Below are positions 53,573-62,242 of a stretch of DNA of 64,000 nt, one piece after another (the first letter of the stretch is position 1; each line of letters begins with the position of its first letter). The position numbers and the translations under genes are program-made. The notes beneath the pieces are model-generated. The model worked only from the letters and a program-made list of their open reading frames with translations, ran no database searches and was not told the origin of the DNA. Source of the DNA: Bradyrhizobium sp. Ec3.3 (lineage in GTDB: Bacteria > Pseudomonadota > Alphaproteobacteria > Rhizobiales > Xanthobacteraceae); assembly GCF_000472925.1 (NCBI RefSeq), contig NZ_AXAS01000035.1, forward strand, positions 44,230 to 108,229. Reading direction: 5' to 3'.

Positions 53573-53661
53573 GCGATCGACGGCTGGGCAGTCGGCCGTC
53601 CATCGGACTTGATGTTCAATCCGCCGCGTCGCGGGGGCGCGGCTGGATTGGACGGGACTTC

Positions 53662-53694
53662 GCCGCGCGCCGGACGCGCGGCTTTTGCTTTTTT
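53662..53694 (+). terminator. Rho-independent terminator after the LysR-XRE pair
   Basis: Perfect stem GCCGCGCG-CCGGA-CGCGCGGC (53662-53682) is followed by TTTTGCTTTTTT. It lies 90 bp past the XRE stop in the 379-bp gap 53573-53951, which otherwise holds no convincing gene. Confidence 0.85.
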
Positions 53695-53951
53695 GGGGCC
53701 TCCTTCTGAACGGGTCCCCTTGCTGCTTTTCGTCCGTTTCCGGCGCGTTTTTCACGAACCGATCCGAGCCGTCGAACGACCAAATCGAAGGGGGATGGGC
53801 CGGGACGCCTGCGTTTAATCGGACCGCAATCCCCATGCCCTAGCCTGCCGCCGCCTCGCGAATCGCCGAAAGCCGCGCCCGCGGCACTATTGCAAGACCA
53901 TCACGCGAGCGCCCGTCCGGGCCTCGACTTTCCAAGGGGAAGATCAGAGAC

Positions 53952-55307
53952 ATGTTGAAGCGCCAAGCGATGATCGTTGCGGTTGGCCTGTTCGCGAGCG
54001 CGTCGGCTCTTGCGCAAACCGAAACCACCGGCCAGGCCGGCCCCGCAAGGCCCGCTGCCGGAGCGCCGGCCGGCACGACGCCCGCGACGGCCAATCCGGC
54101 CCACACGGCGGCGCCGAAGGCCGCTACAACGCCTGCCTCGACCCCGGAGTCACGCTCAGCCGCCGCGCTTGCGCTGTCGCATGAGCCGACCTTCGACGAA
54201 GGTTCGGCCCAGCGGATCAAGGACGCCGCGCTGAGCTACTCCGACCTCGCCGTGCGCGGCGGCTGGCCGACGCTTCCAGCGGATGCGAAGTTCGCAGCTG
54301 GCACGCAGGGGCCCAATGACGAGCTGCTGCGCAAGCGCCTGATCGCCTCCGGCGACCTCGCCGACGACAAGGCAAGCGGCGCCTTCGACCAGGATCTGAC
54401 TGAGGCCGTGAAGCGCTTCCAGGCGCGCCATGGTCTGGCATCGACCGGCACGATGACACCGCGCACGATCGCGGCCATGAACGTCTCGGTGCAAAAGCGC
54501 ATCCGGCAGCTCGAGGCGTCGCTGGAGCGGCTCCAGAACACCAACTTCGGCTTCGGGCAACGCTATGTCGTGGTCAACATCCCCGCGGCCTTTGCCGAGG
54601 CAGTCGAGAACGACGTCGTGGTGCGGCGCTATCGTGTGATCGTCGGCAAGACCGAGAAGCCGTCGCCGACGCTGACGGCCGAGATCACCGGCGTCGTCCT
54701 CAATCCGACCTGGACCGTGCCCTCCTCGATCGCCAAGACCGAAATCTCCGCGCATATGCGGAAAGATCCGACCTATTTGTCGCGCATGCATATGGAGGTG
54801 CTCGACGGCCACGACAATCCGATCGATCCGCATTCGGTCGACTGGTCGGGCACGCACACGCCGAACTTCACCGTGCGCCAGCAGAACGGCACGTTCAACG
54901 CGCTCGGCGCGGTCAAGATCGACATGCCGAACTCCTATTCGGTCTACATGCACGACACCAACCAGCGCAATCTGTTCAGCGACGACTATCGCTTCGATTC
55001 CCACGGTTGCTCGCGCGTCGACAATGTCCGCGATCTCGCGGCCTGGCTGCTCAAGGACCAGCCGAAGTGGAACCGCGCCGCGATCGACGCCGAGATTGCC
55101 ACCGGGCAACACCTGGAAGTCACAATGGCCAAGAAGGTGCCAGTGGCCTGGATCTATCTCACGGCATGGATGACCAAGGACCAGACCATCCAGTTCCGCA
55201 ACGACGTCTATAACCAGGACGAGCAATTGCTGGAGGCGACCGCCGAGGAGGCTGCGTTCTTCGGCATTGCCGCCAACCACCCGCTGACCGCGCATATGGC
55301 GCAGTAG
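53952..55307 (+). CDS. L,D-transpeptidase (YcbB/YkuD type) with peptidoglycan-binding domain
   Basis: The 451-aa precursor has a Sec signal (to about residue 21), a Pro/Ala/Thr-rich linker (about 22-70), a peptidoglycan-binding domain near 135-175 (FDQDLTEAVKRFQARHGL by the usual FQ-x-RHGL core) and a YkuD domain from about 198. The catalytic HGCSR is at 351-355, with the Cys nucleophile at 353, preceded by YMHDT. It forms 3-3 peptidoglycan crosslinks or anchors proteins in the periplasm. Start ATG 53952 follows a weak AGGGGAAGA site. Confidence 0.9.
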   Translation: MLKRQAMIVAVGLFASASALAQTETTGQAGPARPAAGAPAGTTPATANPAHTAAPKAATTPASTPESRSAAALALSHEPTFDEGSAQRIKDAALSYSDLAVRGGWPTLPADAKFAAGTQGPNDELLRKRLIASGDLADDKASGAFDQDLTEAVKRFQARHGLASTGTMTPRTIAAMNVSVQKRIRQLEASLERLQNTNFGFGQRYVVVNIPAAFAEAVENDVVVRRYRVIVGKTEKPSPTLTAEITGVVLNPTWTVPSSIAKTEISAHMRKDPTYLSRMHMEVLDGHDNPIDPHSVDWSGTHTPNFTVRQQNGTFNALGAVKIDMPNSYSVYMHDTNQRNLFSDDYRFDSHGCSRVDNVRDLAAWLLKDQPKWNRAAIDAEIATGQHLEVTMAKKVPVAWIYLTAWMTKDQTIQFRNDVYNQDEQLLEATAEEAAFFGIAANHPLTAHMAQ

Positions 55308-55338
55308 GCGCGGTATGGCCGCTCGAACCAAAATCTGA

Positions 55339-55363
55339 AAAACAACCCCATGCAAAGTAGCCG
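55339..55363. repeat. 25-bp element, inverted copy of 5496-5520
   Basis: The 25 bp from AAAACAACCCCATG to AGTAGCCG are identical to the reverse complement of 5496-5520. The 245-bp gap also carries CGCTTGACACGTCGGGC at 55398-55414, a TTGACA-like box, but no clear promoter was identified. Confidence 0.75.
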
Positions 55364-55552
55364 AGACGACTGCCGATCGACTACGGATTTAGCGAAATGC
55401 GCTTGACACGTCGGGCAAGTCAGGGGCAATAGTCGATCATCGCGCAATCCACGAAAAGACAACCGTGGCCTGTCCAAGACTGGGCCCGCGACGGTTGACC
55501 TTGCCACAGCGCCTGCCGCACATTGCTCCCGCCAACGACAAGCGGGTGAGCG

Positions 55553-56374
55553 ATGCCGGATACGTCCAACACGACTGACACGTCCTACGCCGACGGCAAG
55601 ATCCTAAAATCGTCCACCGACGGCGTCGGCGTGATCATCTTCAACAATCCCGACAAGCGCAATGCGATGTCGCTCGAGATGTGGGAGGGATTTGGCGAGG
55701 CGCTGACGAGCTTGCGCGACGATGACGCGGTGCGCGTGGTGATCCTGCGCGGCGCCGGCGGCAAGGCTTTCGTGTCGGGCGCCGATATCAGCCAGTTCGA
55801 GAAGCAGCGCCACAACGCGGCAGCCTCCGAAGACTACGCGAAGCGCAGCGCCGCGCAGCGGGCGCTGCTCGCAGACTACCCCAAGCCGACGATCGCCTGC
55901 ATCCAGGGCTTTTGCCTCGGCGGCGGCATGCAGGTCGCAATGCTCGCCGATATCCGCATCGCCGCAGCGAGCAGCCAGTTCGGAATCCCCGCGGCAAGGC
56001 TCGGCATCGCCTATGGCTATGACGGCCTGCGCCACCTGGTCTCGCTAGTCGGACCTTCCTGGGCGCGGCTGCTGATGTACACGGGCATGCGGATCGATGC
56101 GGCAGAAGCGCTGCGGATCGGGCTCGTAGAACGCGTGATCCCCGACGATGAGCTCTGGGGCGAGACCATGGCGATCGCCAAGACAATTTCCGAGAATGCG
56201 CCGCTCGCAATCAAGGCCGCTAAGATCACCATTTCCCAGGTGCTGAAGGACGAGAGCCAGCGCGACATGGACGCGATCAAGGCCATCGGCACCGCCTGCA
56301 TGGACAGCGAAGATTTTCGTGAGGGCCGGCAGGCCTTCATGGAAAAGCGCAAGCCGCAGTTCCGGGGGCGGTGA
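55553..56374 (+). CDS. Enoyl-CoA hydratase/isomerase family protein
   Basis: The 273-aa crotonase has GAGGKAFVSGADISQF near 66-81 (first oxyanion-hole segment) and GFCLGGGMQVAMLADIRIAA by parts near 120-140, with a Gly pair for the second. It lacks the hydratase Glu pair in clear form, and is distinct from the copy at 10672-11469. It stands alone; a repeat follows at 56444. Confidence 0.87.
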   Translation: MPDTSNTTDTSYADGKILKSSTDGVGVIIFNNPDKRNAMSLEMWEGFGEALTSLRDDDAVRVVILRGAGGKAFVSGADISQFEKQRHNAAASEDYAKRSAAQRALLADYPKPTIACIQGFCLGGGMQVAMLADIRIAAASSQFGIPAARLGIAYGYDGLRHLVSLVGPSWARLLMYTGMRIDAAEALRIGLVERVIPDDELWGETMAIAKTISENAPLAIKAAKITISQVLKDESQRDMDAIKAIGTACMDSEDFREGRQAFMEKRKPQFRGR

Positions 56375-56443
56375 CGACTGCCTCTCTGGTCGGAGCCGCC
56401 GCCCACCTGGAGCGAGTTGGACTCGCGCTCGCCCTCCAACCTC

Positions 56444-56523
56444 CGTCATTGCGAGCGCAGCGAAGCAATCCAGGCTGCTTCCGCGGGAAGATTCTGGATT
56501 GCTTCGCTACGCTCGCAATGACG
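56444..56523. repeat. Dispersed palindromic repeat (CGTCATTGCGAGCG type), copy 2
   Basis: 80 bp with ends CGTCATTGCGAGCG and CGCTCGCAATGACG and inner GCAATCCAG/CTGGATTGC; near-identical in structure to 31440-31519. Confidence 0.85.
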
Positions 56524-56671
56524 ATGTGAAGAGCATCGCGATTTGGAACCGCTCGCACGTCAGATGACGTGAACCGATATTCAGGAAGATTAAATTCCTC
56601 CCGGACCTGTGCGCACATTGCAACCAACCAATCGCGCGACGGTTCTCTCGGCACCAACGAGGGAGATTGTG

Positions 56672-56947
56672 ATGAAACTCAGATTTGCTGTGCTTGGCCT
56701 GGCGGCCATGGGCGGTGTTGCGCTCGCGTCGGGGCAGGCTCTGGCGGCAATGCCAAATGGCATTCCGCCGGCCGATCGTATCGCCAGCGGCCCGGCTGCC
56801 AATGTCGATCAGGTGCGCTGGGTCTGTAACCCCTGGGGCCGCTGCTTCTGGCGACCGAACTATTATGGCGCCTACGGCTTCTATGGTCCGCGCCGCTTCG
56901 GACCTCGCCCGTGGGGCTGGGGTCACCGTCACTGGCGCCGCTGGTGA
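56672..56947 (+). CDS. Small secreted Trp/Tyr/Arg-rich protein
   Basis: ATG 56672 behind GAGGGAGATTGTG starts a 91-aa precursor with a Sec signal (MKLRFAVLGLAAMGGVALAS, cleaved near Ala-Leu-Ala at about 25). The mature 65 residues contain VCNPWGRCFW (a C-x4-C pair), RPNYYGAYGFYGPRR and a WGWGHRHWRRW tail. Proteins of this aromatic-rich type are frequent in Bradyrhizobium; function unknown. A terminator follows 9 bp after the stop. Confidence 0.85.
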   Translation: MKLRFAVLGLAAMGGVALASGQALAAMPNGIPPADRIASGPAANVDQVRWVCNPWGRCFWRPNYYGAYGFYGPRRFGPRPWGWGHRHWRRW

Positions 56948-56955
56948 TCGACAGA

Positions 56956-56980
56956 GGGGCCTAACGGGCCCCTTTTCCTT
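56956..56980 (+). terminator. Rho-independent terminator after the Trp/Tyr-rich protein gene
   Basis: GGGGCC-N5-GGCCCC stem followed by TTTTCCTT, just past the stop codon at 56945-56947. On the minus strand it also lies past the 43-aa gene's stop, so it may serve both directions. Confidence 0.7.
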
Positions 56981-57006
56981 GTTGACCCCCGCCTAAGGCG
57001 ACTGTC

Positions 57007-57138
57007 CTAGTTCATCTTCTTGCGGAGCCTTTCCGCGATCAGACGTTGCGATTCGGCGTATTCTTCCACGATCTTCCGCGCTTCGTCTGTGCGCTCTGTA
57101 TTCTCTTGCTCGCTCGGCAGCTTCTTGTCGTCATCCAT
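57007..57138 (-). CDS. 43-residue highly charged protein
   Basis: ATG 57138 is preceded by GAGGAGGAGTGCCA, one of the strongest ribosome sites in the window. The 43 codons encode MDDDKKLPSEQENTERTDEA, then a long helical stretch (RKIVEEYAESQRLIAERLRK) and KMN before TAG. Nearly half the residues are charged. It ends 27 bp from the terminator of the convergent gene. The pattern suggests a small regulatory or scaffold helix; function unknown. Confidence 0.7.
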   Translation of the reverse strand: MDDDKKLPSEQENTERTDEARKIVEEYAESQRLIAERLRKKMN

Positions 57139-57463
57139 TGGCACTCCTCCTCGCCGCCGTAACGGCAGAGGAAGAAGATCGTTCCTATTGGGCGCGATAG
57201 GGATCAGGTCCCGCCGTCATGAACGTTCTCGATGTTGCTCCAGGAGCCGACGTAGGAAAACGGTCCGTTTGGCCCAATTCTTGAACCTAACCTCAGGCGA
57301 TGCGGCGCGTGTGCGCCGGCAGCAGCTCAGCGGCTTTTCCGAACCGTGCATTTGACTACGTCGCCGCAGGGCAGTGCTCTCCTGCCAATCGAGATGTGCT
57401 ATGATCCGGTGAGAAGCCTGGATTACCCGTCGGCGTCCTGCCACGTTATTGTCTGCAACCGGC
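57139..57463. other. 325-bp intergenic region, no gene recognised
   Basis: Separates the divergent 43-aa gene and the aspartate kinase. It contains a high-GC left half and a lower-GC right half; the transition near 57380 may mark the start of a transferred segment. No inverted repeat of note was seen. Confidence 0.5.
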
Positions 57464-58657
57464 ATGCTCAACAATCCCATCATCGTGCAAAAATTCGGCG
57501 GCGTTTGTCTTGAAACACCGGCAAAGATCCGTGCGGTGGCAGGTAGTCTGGCAGATTTGCGCAGCCGTGGTTATCGCGTCGTGGCGATCGTTTCAGCGAT
57601 GGGTAAGGCCACCGACGACCTGGTCAGGATGGCTTATCAGGTAAGCCCGCATCCCAACCGCCGTGAACTGGATATGTTGCTGACGACCGGCGAGCGCATC
57701 AGCATGTCCTTGATGAGCATGGCACTGTCCGACCTTGGTGTGCCGGCCATCAGCTTTACCGGCAGTCAGGCCGGAGTGATGACCGACGACTCCCATTCGT
57801 CCGCGCGCATTTTGGATGTGCGGCCCACTCGCGTGCTCGACGAACTTGGTCGCGGACGAATCGTGGTTTTGGCGGGCTTTCAGGGCGTGAACCCGGTGAC
57901 AAAAGAAATCACCACGTTGGGTCGCGGCGGCAGTGACACCACTGCGGTCGCCATGGCCGCGGCGCTGAAGGCCGAGTGCTGCGAAATCATCAAGGAGGTC
58001 GATGGAGTTTGCTCGGCCGATCCGCGCATCGTGCCGAATGCAGAGCCATTGCGTCGGCTGGATTTCGCGTGTCTATCCGAAATGTGCTTTTGGGGCGCCA
58101 AAGTTTTGCATTTTCGTAGCGTGGAGCTGGCACAAAGCCAAAACGTGGTCTTGAGTCTCAAGAAATGGGGCGGCGCCGAATACAGCACGCAAGTGATCAA
58201 AGAGGTCGTCGGAATGGAAACAGGAAAAGCCCTGGCGGTCAACTCGTTGGCGCGCATTGAACATGTAGAGATCGATTCGACGGATCTCAATCAGGGCTTT
58301 GAGAAATTCGCGCAGCATCTCAAAGAACACGACTTGTCCTGGCCACAACTCCTCGCCTCTGCTTTCGCCGCCGGAAAAACGCGCATTATGCTTTCTAGCG
58401 ATTCGGAGTCTCTCGACACTCTGCTGCGCACGCTCGAGCGGAGCAACGACTTGCGTAAACATCGTGAGACCTTAAGCTCGGTGAGCCTCACTTGCTTCGG
58501 CGCCGTTTCTTCAGCCTTGCCATTTAAGGCGATTCAGATTCTGAAACAGCACGGAATCATCGTCGACAAATATGTTCTGTCCCCCCATTCGGTAAATTTG
58601 TTTGTTCCTGTGGAGAGCCGCGAGGCCGCAGTCAGAGCTTTGCATTCGCTGATCTAA
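57464..58657 (+). CDS. Aspartate kinase, atypical, with foreign-looking composition
   Basis: The 397-aa protein (ATG 57464; TTG 57449 also possible, neither with a good ribosome site) shows AK landmarks: IVQKFGG near 8, TTGERISMSL near 75, GRGGSDTTAVAMAAAL near 150, VDGVCSADPRI near 180, and GAKVLHFRSVE near 210. The signature [ST]-[SC] after KFGG reads VC. The C-terminal region has ACT-like sequence. It phosphorylates aspartate. Codon use is visibly lower in GC with many AAA, TTG and CAA codons, unlike its neighbours. No partner gene is adjacent; the main AK is presumably elsewhere. Confidence 0.82.
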   Translation: MLNNPIIVQKFGGVCLETPAKIRAVAGSLADLRSRGYRVVAIVSAMGKATDDLVRMAYQVSPHPNRRELDMLLTTGERISMSLMSMALSDLGVPAISFTGSQAGVMTDDSHSSARILDVRPTRVLDELGRGRIVVLAGFQGVNPVTKEITTLGRGGSDTTAVAMAAALKAECCEIIKEVDGVCSADPRIVPNAEPLRRLDFACLSEMCFWGAKVLHFRSVELAQSQNVVLSLKKWGGAEYSTQVIKEVVGMETGKALAVNSLARIEHVEIDSTDLNQGFEKFAQHLKEHDLSWPQLLASAFAAGKTRIMLSSDSESLDTLLRTLERSNDLRKHRETLSSVSLTCFGAVSSALPFKAIQILKQHGIIVDKYVLSPHSVNLFVPVESREAAVRALHSLI

Positions 58658-58869
58658 ACGAGCGTCCGCGATGCAGCTCCAGAGGTCGCCTTCTGGGCCC
58701 TGACCAAAGCAATGCTGAGGCGTCGGCTCCCGAGAGTAAATCGGAACCAGAATTGAGTGATCCCGGATGTCCGCGCGTGACCCCTTCGGCGACCTCCAGC
58801 GACATCGGCTAATAAGCCGCTGTCCGCGAACAAGCGGACATCACAGGACACAATTCTGGATACAACAGC

Positions 58870-59949
58870 CTAGAGCGCGGCAAGCACCGCTTTCGCGATG
58901 TCTGCGGTGCCGTTGCTGCCGCCAAACTCCATCGGCTTGATGCCGCCGGCATAGACCTGATCCACCGCGCGCTCGATTTGTTCGCCGGCCTCCGCGGCGC
59001 TTTCCACACCGTGCTTGTCAGCGAGCCAGTCGAGCATCATCGCGGCCGACAGGATCATGCCGGTGGGATTGGCCTTGCCCTGCCCCATGATGTCGGGCGC
59101 GGTGCCGTGGCAAGGCTGGAACACGGCATACTTGTCGCCGATGTCGGCCGACGGCGCCATTCCCATGCCGCCGATCAGGCCAGCGGTAAGGTCGGAGAGG
59201 ATGTCGCCGAACATGTTCTCCATCACCATGACGTCGAAATCCCAGGGTCGCTTCACCAGCATCGCCGAGCAGGCATCGACATAGAGGCGATCCGCCTTCA
59301 CCGCGGGGTGGTGCTTCGCCGCCTCGTCGAACATGTCGCGGAAGAAGGCAAAGGCCTTGAACACATTCGCCTTGTCGACGCAGGTGAGCGCGCCCGGCTT
59401 ACCCCGCGACTTGCGCCGCTCGGCCAGACGGAAGGAGAATTCGAACAGACGCTCTGACGTCTTGCGCGTAATGACCAGCGTTTCGCGTGCGTCCTCATGC
59501 GTGACGATGCCCTTTCCCATCGACGCAAACAGGCCCTCGGTGGACTCGCGGATCACGACGAGATCGATGCCGCGCGCATCGGCACCGACGATCGGGCTCG
59601 GCACGCCCGGGATGAGGCGCGCCGGGCGCACGCCGGCATAGAGATCGAAGTGAAAGCGCAGCTCGACCTGAGGCATGATCTCGGTATTGTCGGGATAGCG
59701 CACCGACGGCAGCCCGCAGGCGCCGAGCAGGATCGCATCGGCCTCCTCGCACAGCTTGATCGTGGTATCAGGCATCGACTTGCCGGTGGCGAGATAATTG
59801 TTGGCGCCGGCCGGCGCCTCGGTGAAGCGGAAGCCGAGCCCTGCCTTCTCGCCGACCTTGCGCAGCACCTCCAGCGCCGGTGCCATGACTTCGGGACCGA
59901 TGCCGTCACCGGCGAGCACGGCAATGTGGAACGCGTTATTTGCGGACAT
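58870..59949 (-). CDS. Isopropylmalate/isocitrate-dehydrogenase family protein
   Basis: The 359-aa beta-decarboxylating dehydrogenase starts at ATG 59949 after AGGAAA. Early GDGIGPEV is at about 14-21, VVIRESTEGL near 130, DKANVFKAF near 188, and VMENMFGDILSDL near 225 contains the metal-binding Asp. LeuB usually has YGAVGG-type residues after the first motif; here it is LLGACGLPSVRYPD, so a tartrate-dehydrogenase-like or other hydroxy-acid role is more likely. No leu gene is adjacent. Confidence 0.82.
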   Translation of the reverse strand: MSANNAFHIAVLAGDGIGPEVMAPALEVLRKVGEKAGLGFRFTEAPAGANNYLATGKSMPDTTIKLCEEADAILLGACGLPSVRYPDNTEIMPQVELRFHFDLYAGVRPARLIPGVPSPIVGADARGIDLVVIRESTEGLFASMGKGIVTHEDARETLVITRKTSERLFEFSFRLAERRKSRGKPGALTCVDKANVFKAFAFFRDMFDEAAKHHPAVKADRLYVDACSAMLVKRPWDFDVMVMENMFGDILSDLTAGLIGGMGMAPSADIGDKYAVFQPCHGTAPDIMGQGKANPTGMILSAAMMLDWLADKHGVESAAEAGEQIERAVDQVYAGGIKPMEFGGSNGTADIAKAVLAAL

Positions 59950-59981
59950 GGGATTTCCTGAGCAAAGACCGGAGCCACACT

Positions 59982-60096
59982 GTCATTGCGAGCGAAGCGA
60001 AGCAATCCAGAAATGCATCCGCGGAGACAGTCTGGATTGCTTCGCAGAGCCGGTCATCGGCCGCGCCCCGCGCGGCCCCGTTGGCTCGCAATGGCG
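59982..60096. repeat. Dispersed palindromic repeat (CGTCATTGCGAGCG type), degenerate copy
   Basis: TGTCATTGCGAGCGAAGCGAAGCAATCCAG on the left and TCTGGATTGCTTCG in the middle match copies 1 and 2; the right end is GGCTCGCAATGGCG, with an inserted CCGCGCCCCGCGCGG hairpin. Divided here from the 20-base run for clarity: the left arm has TGTCATTGCG then AGCGAAGCGA. It lies in a 163-bp gap between two minus-strand genes. Confidence 0.75.
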
Positions 60097-60112
60097 GAGG
60101 ATAGCGCGTACA

Positions 60113-61180
60113 CTACGGCGTCAGCACCGTGCGTCCAACCACCGCGCCCTGCTGCAATTGCACGAGCGCGTCGTTGGCCTTGTTGAGCGGCAATGGCGTC
60201 ACCGGGATCGGCGGCACCTTCTTTGACCGAACAAGGTCGAGCAATTCCTGGGTCTCGCGCAAATTGCCGACATAGCTGCCCTGAATTGTCACCGCCTTGA
60301 TCGGGATCAGCGGCAGCGCCCAGGTGGCGCCGCCACCGAACAGGCCGACGATGACGAGCTTGCCGCCCTTGGTCAGGCAGTCAAAGCCGAGCTGCGTTGT
60401 CGCCGCGTTGCCGACGAGATCGACCACCGCGCGGATCGGGCCGCCCGCCTTCCTGGCGAGTTGCTCCAGCGCATCCGGCGCTTTGGGATCGACGGTGGCG
60501 AGGGCGCCGGCCTTCTCGGCCGCCTCGCGCTTCTTGGCATCGATATCGACCATGATCGCGCCCTTGCCGCCCATAGCCTTGAGCAGCGACAGCGCCATCA
60601 GGCCGAGGCCGCCGGCGCCGAACATCACGATCGGCGTGTCGAAATGCTGCTCGACCTTTTTCAACGCGCTGTAGGTGGTGACGCCGGAGCAGGCGTAGGG
60701 CGCAGAGGTGGCAGGATCTAACCCCCTGAGATTGAGCAAATAGCGCGGATGCGGCACCAGCATGTGATCGGAATAGCCGCCGTCGCAATAGACGCCGAGC
60801 GAGCGCGGCGTCAGGCACATGTTCTCGTCGCCGGCCAGACACGTCGCGCATTTGCCGCACCCGATCCAGGGATAGACGAGACCAACGTCGCCCTTGTTCA
60901 GGTCGCCCTGGTCCGACGGTTTCACGTCGGGACCAAAGGCCAGGATCTCTCCGACCGTCTCATGGCCCATCGTCAGGGGCAGCGCGATGCCGCGGTCCTT
61001 CAACGAGAGCGGCTTGCGTCCATGGCCGAGATCATAGCCGCCTTCCCAGATGTGCAGGTCGCTATGGCAGACGCCGGCCGCCTTTACCTTGATCAGCACC
61101 TGCGTGCCCGAGGGCTGCGGTGTCGGCTCGTCGAATTCCTTCAGCGGCGCTTTGAAATCGGCGACCTTGAAGCTCTTCAT
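60113..61180 (-). CDS. Zinc-dependent alcohol dehydrogenase (MDR, classical type)
   Basis: The 355-aa enzyme starts at ATG 61180 after GGGAGAG. GVCHSDLH near 40-47 gives the catalytic-zinc Cys, GHETVGE near 76 the His-Glu pair, and the structural zinc lobe CGKCATCLAGDENMC near 105-119 has four cysteines. The coenzyme loop GAGGLGLMA is near 190. It is distinct from the lobe-less copy at 28103-29182. It stands apart from the Dpp-like operon by 81 bp. Confidence 0.92.
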   Translation of the reverse strand: MKSFKVADFKAPLKEFDEPTPQPSGTQVLIKVKAAGVCHSDLHIWEGGYDLGHGRKPLSLKDRGIALPLTMGHETVGEILAFGPDVKPSDQGDLNKGDVGLVYPWIGCGKCATCLAGDENMCLTPRSLGVYCDGGYSDHMLVPHPRYLLNLRGLDPATSAPYACSGVTTYSALKKVEQHFDTPIVMFGAGGLGLMALSLLKAMGGKGAIMVDIDAKKREAAEKAGALATVDPKAPDALEQLARKAGGPIRAVVDLVGNAATTQLGFDCLTKGGKLVIVGLFGGGATWALPLIPIKAVTIQGSYVGNLRETQELLDLVRSKKVPPIPVTPLPLNKANDALVQLQQGAVVGRTVLTP

Positions 61181-61261
61181 GGCGTCTCTCCCGCTCAATT
61201 CTTGTTTTCATGCGCAACCTTGCCACGTCCTGCGGCGCAAAACAAACGGCGCTGTCTCAGG

Positions 61262-62242
61262 TTACGTCAGCGGATGATGGCACGCCGCGAGCTGGCCCGG
61301 CGCGACTTCGCGCAGCTCAGGCATCTGCGCTGCGCATCGCTGATCCGCGCGCGGACAGCGGGTGCGAAAGCGGCAACCGGATGGCGGCGCGATCGGCGAA
61401 GGAGGCTCGCCCGTGGCGACACTCCCGGCGGGCCGCACGTCGGGATCGGGGACCGGAATGGCCTCGAGCAGCAGCGCCGTGTAGGGATGCGCGGGCTTCG
61501 CGAACAATTGCTCTGATGGCCCGACCTCGCAGAGCCGTCCGAGATACATCACTGCGACGCGGTCGCTGACGGCTTTGACCACCGCCAGATCATGCGCGAT
61601 GAACAGCAGCGTGAGGCCGAACCGCGCCTTCATCTCCTCAAGCAGATTGAGGATCTGCGCGCGGATCGAGACGTCGAGCGCCGAGACCGGCTCGTCGCAG
61701 ACGATGAATTCGGGATTGAGCACCAGCGACCGCGCGATCGAGATGCGCTGGCACTGGCCACCGGAGAACTCATGCGGCAGGCGGCCGACCACGAGATCGG
61801 GATCGAGGCCGACCGCGCTCAGGACCTCGTGGACGAGCTGCGTGCGCTTCTCCGCATCCTTGATGCCGGCGATGATCAGGGGCTCTGCGACGATGTCGCC
61901 GATGCGCCGGCGCGGATTGAGCGAGGCGATCGGATCCTGGAAGATGAGCTGGACGCGGCGCCGCATTTTGCGCAGCGGCTCGCCCTGCATGGCCGTCAGG
62001 TCCTCGCCGTCGAACAGCACACGACCGGACGTTGCGCGGCGCAGTTGCAGCACCGCGCGCCCGAGCGTCGACTTTCCGCAGCCGGACTCGCCGACCAACC
62101 CCAGCGTCTCGCCGCGCGCAACGTCCAGGCTGACGCCAGAGACCGCGTGCACAATCTTGTTGCCGAGGCCATACTCAACGACCAAATTGTCCACCTTCAA
62201 CAGCGGCTCGTCGGACTTCGCGCGGGCGGCGACCTGCATCAT
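61262..62242 (-). CDS. Oligopeptide/dipeptide ABC transporter ATPase (DppF/OppF type)
   Basis: The 326-aa ATPase has Walker A GESGCGKST near 53-61, signature SGGQCQRISIARSL near 164 and Walker B EFIVCDEPVSALD near 184. The C-terminal extension has the oligo_HPY pattern with CRFRTRCPRADQRC near 288, typical of OppF/DppF. It is translationally coupled to the DppD-type gene (ATGA overlap at 62239-62242). Confidence 0.9.
   Translation of the reverse strand: MMQVAARAKSDEPLLKVDNLVVEYGLGNKIVHAVSGVSLDVARGETLGLVGESGCGKSTLGRAVLQLRRATSGRVLFDGEDLTAMQGEPLRKMRRRVQLIFQDPIASLNPRRRIGDIVAEPLIIAGIKDAEKRTQLVHEVLSAVGLDPDLVVGRLPHEFSGGQCQRISIARSLVLNPEFIVCDEPVSALDVSIRAQILNLLEEMKARFGLTLLFIAHDLAVVKAVSDRVAVMYLGRLCEVGPSEQLFAKPAHPYTALLLEAIPVPDPDVRPAGSVATGEPPSPIAPPSGCRFRTRCPRADQRCAAQMPELREVAPGQLAACHHPLT

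Noticed and set aside
53609..53818. 69-codon plus-strand frame after the XRE gene
   Set aside because: It contains the terminator hairpin and T-tract and has no ribosome site.
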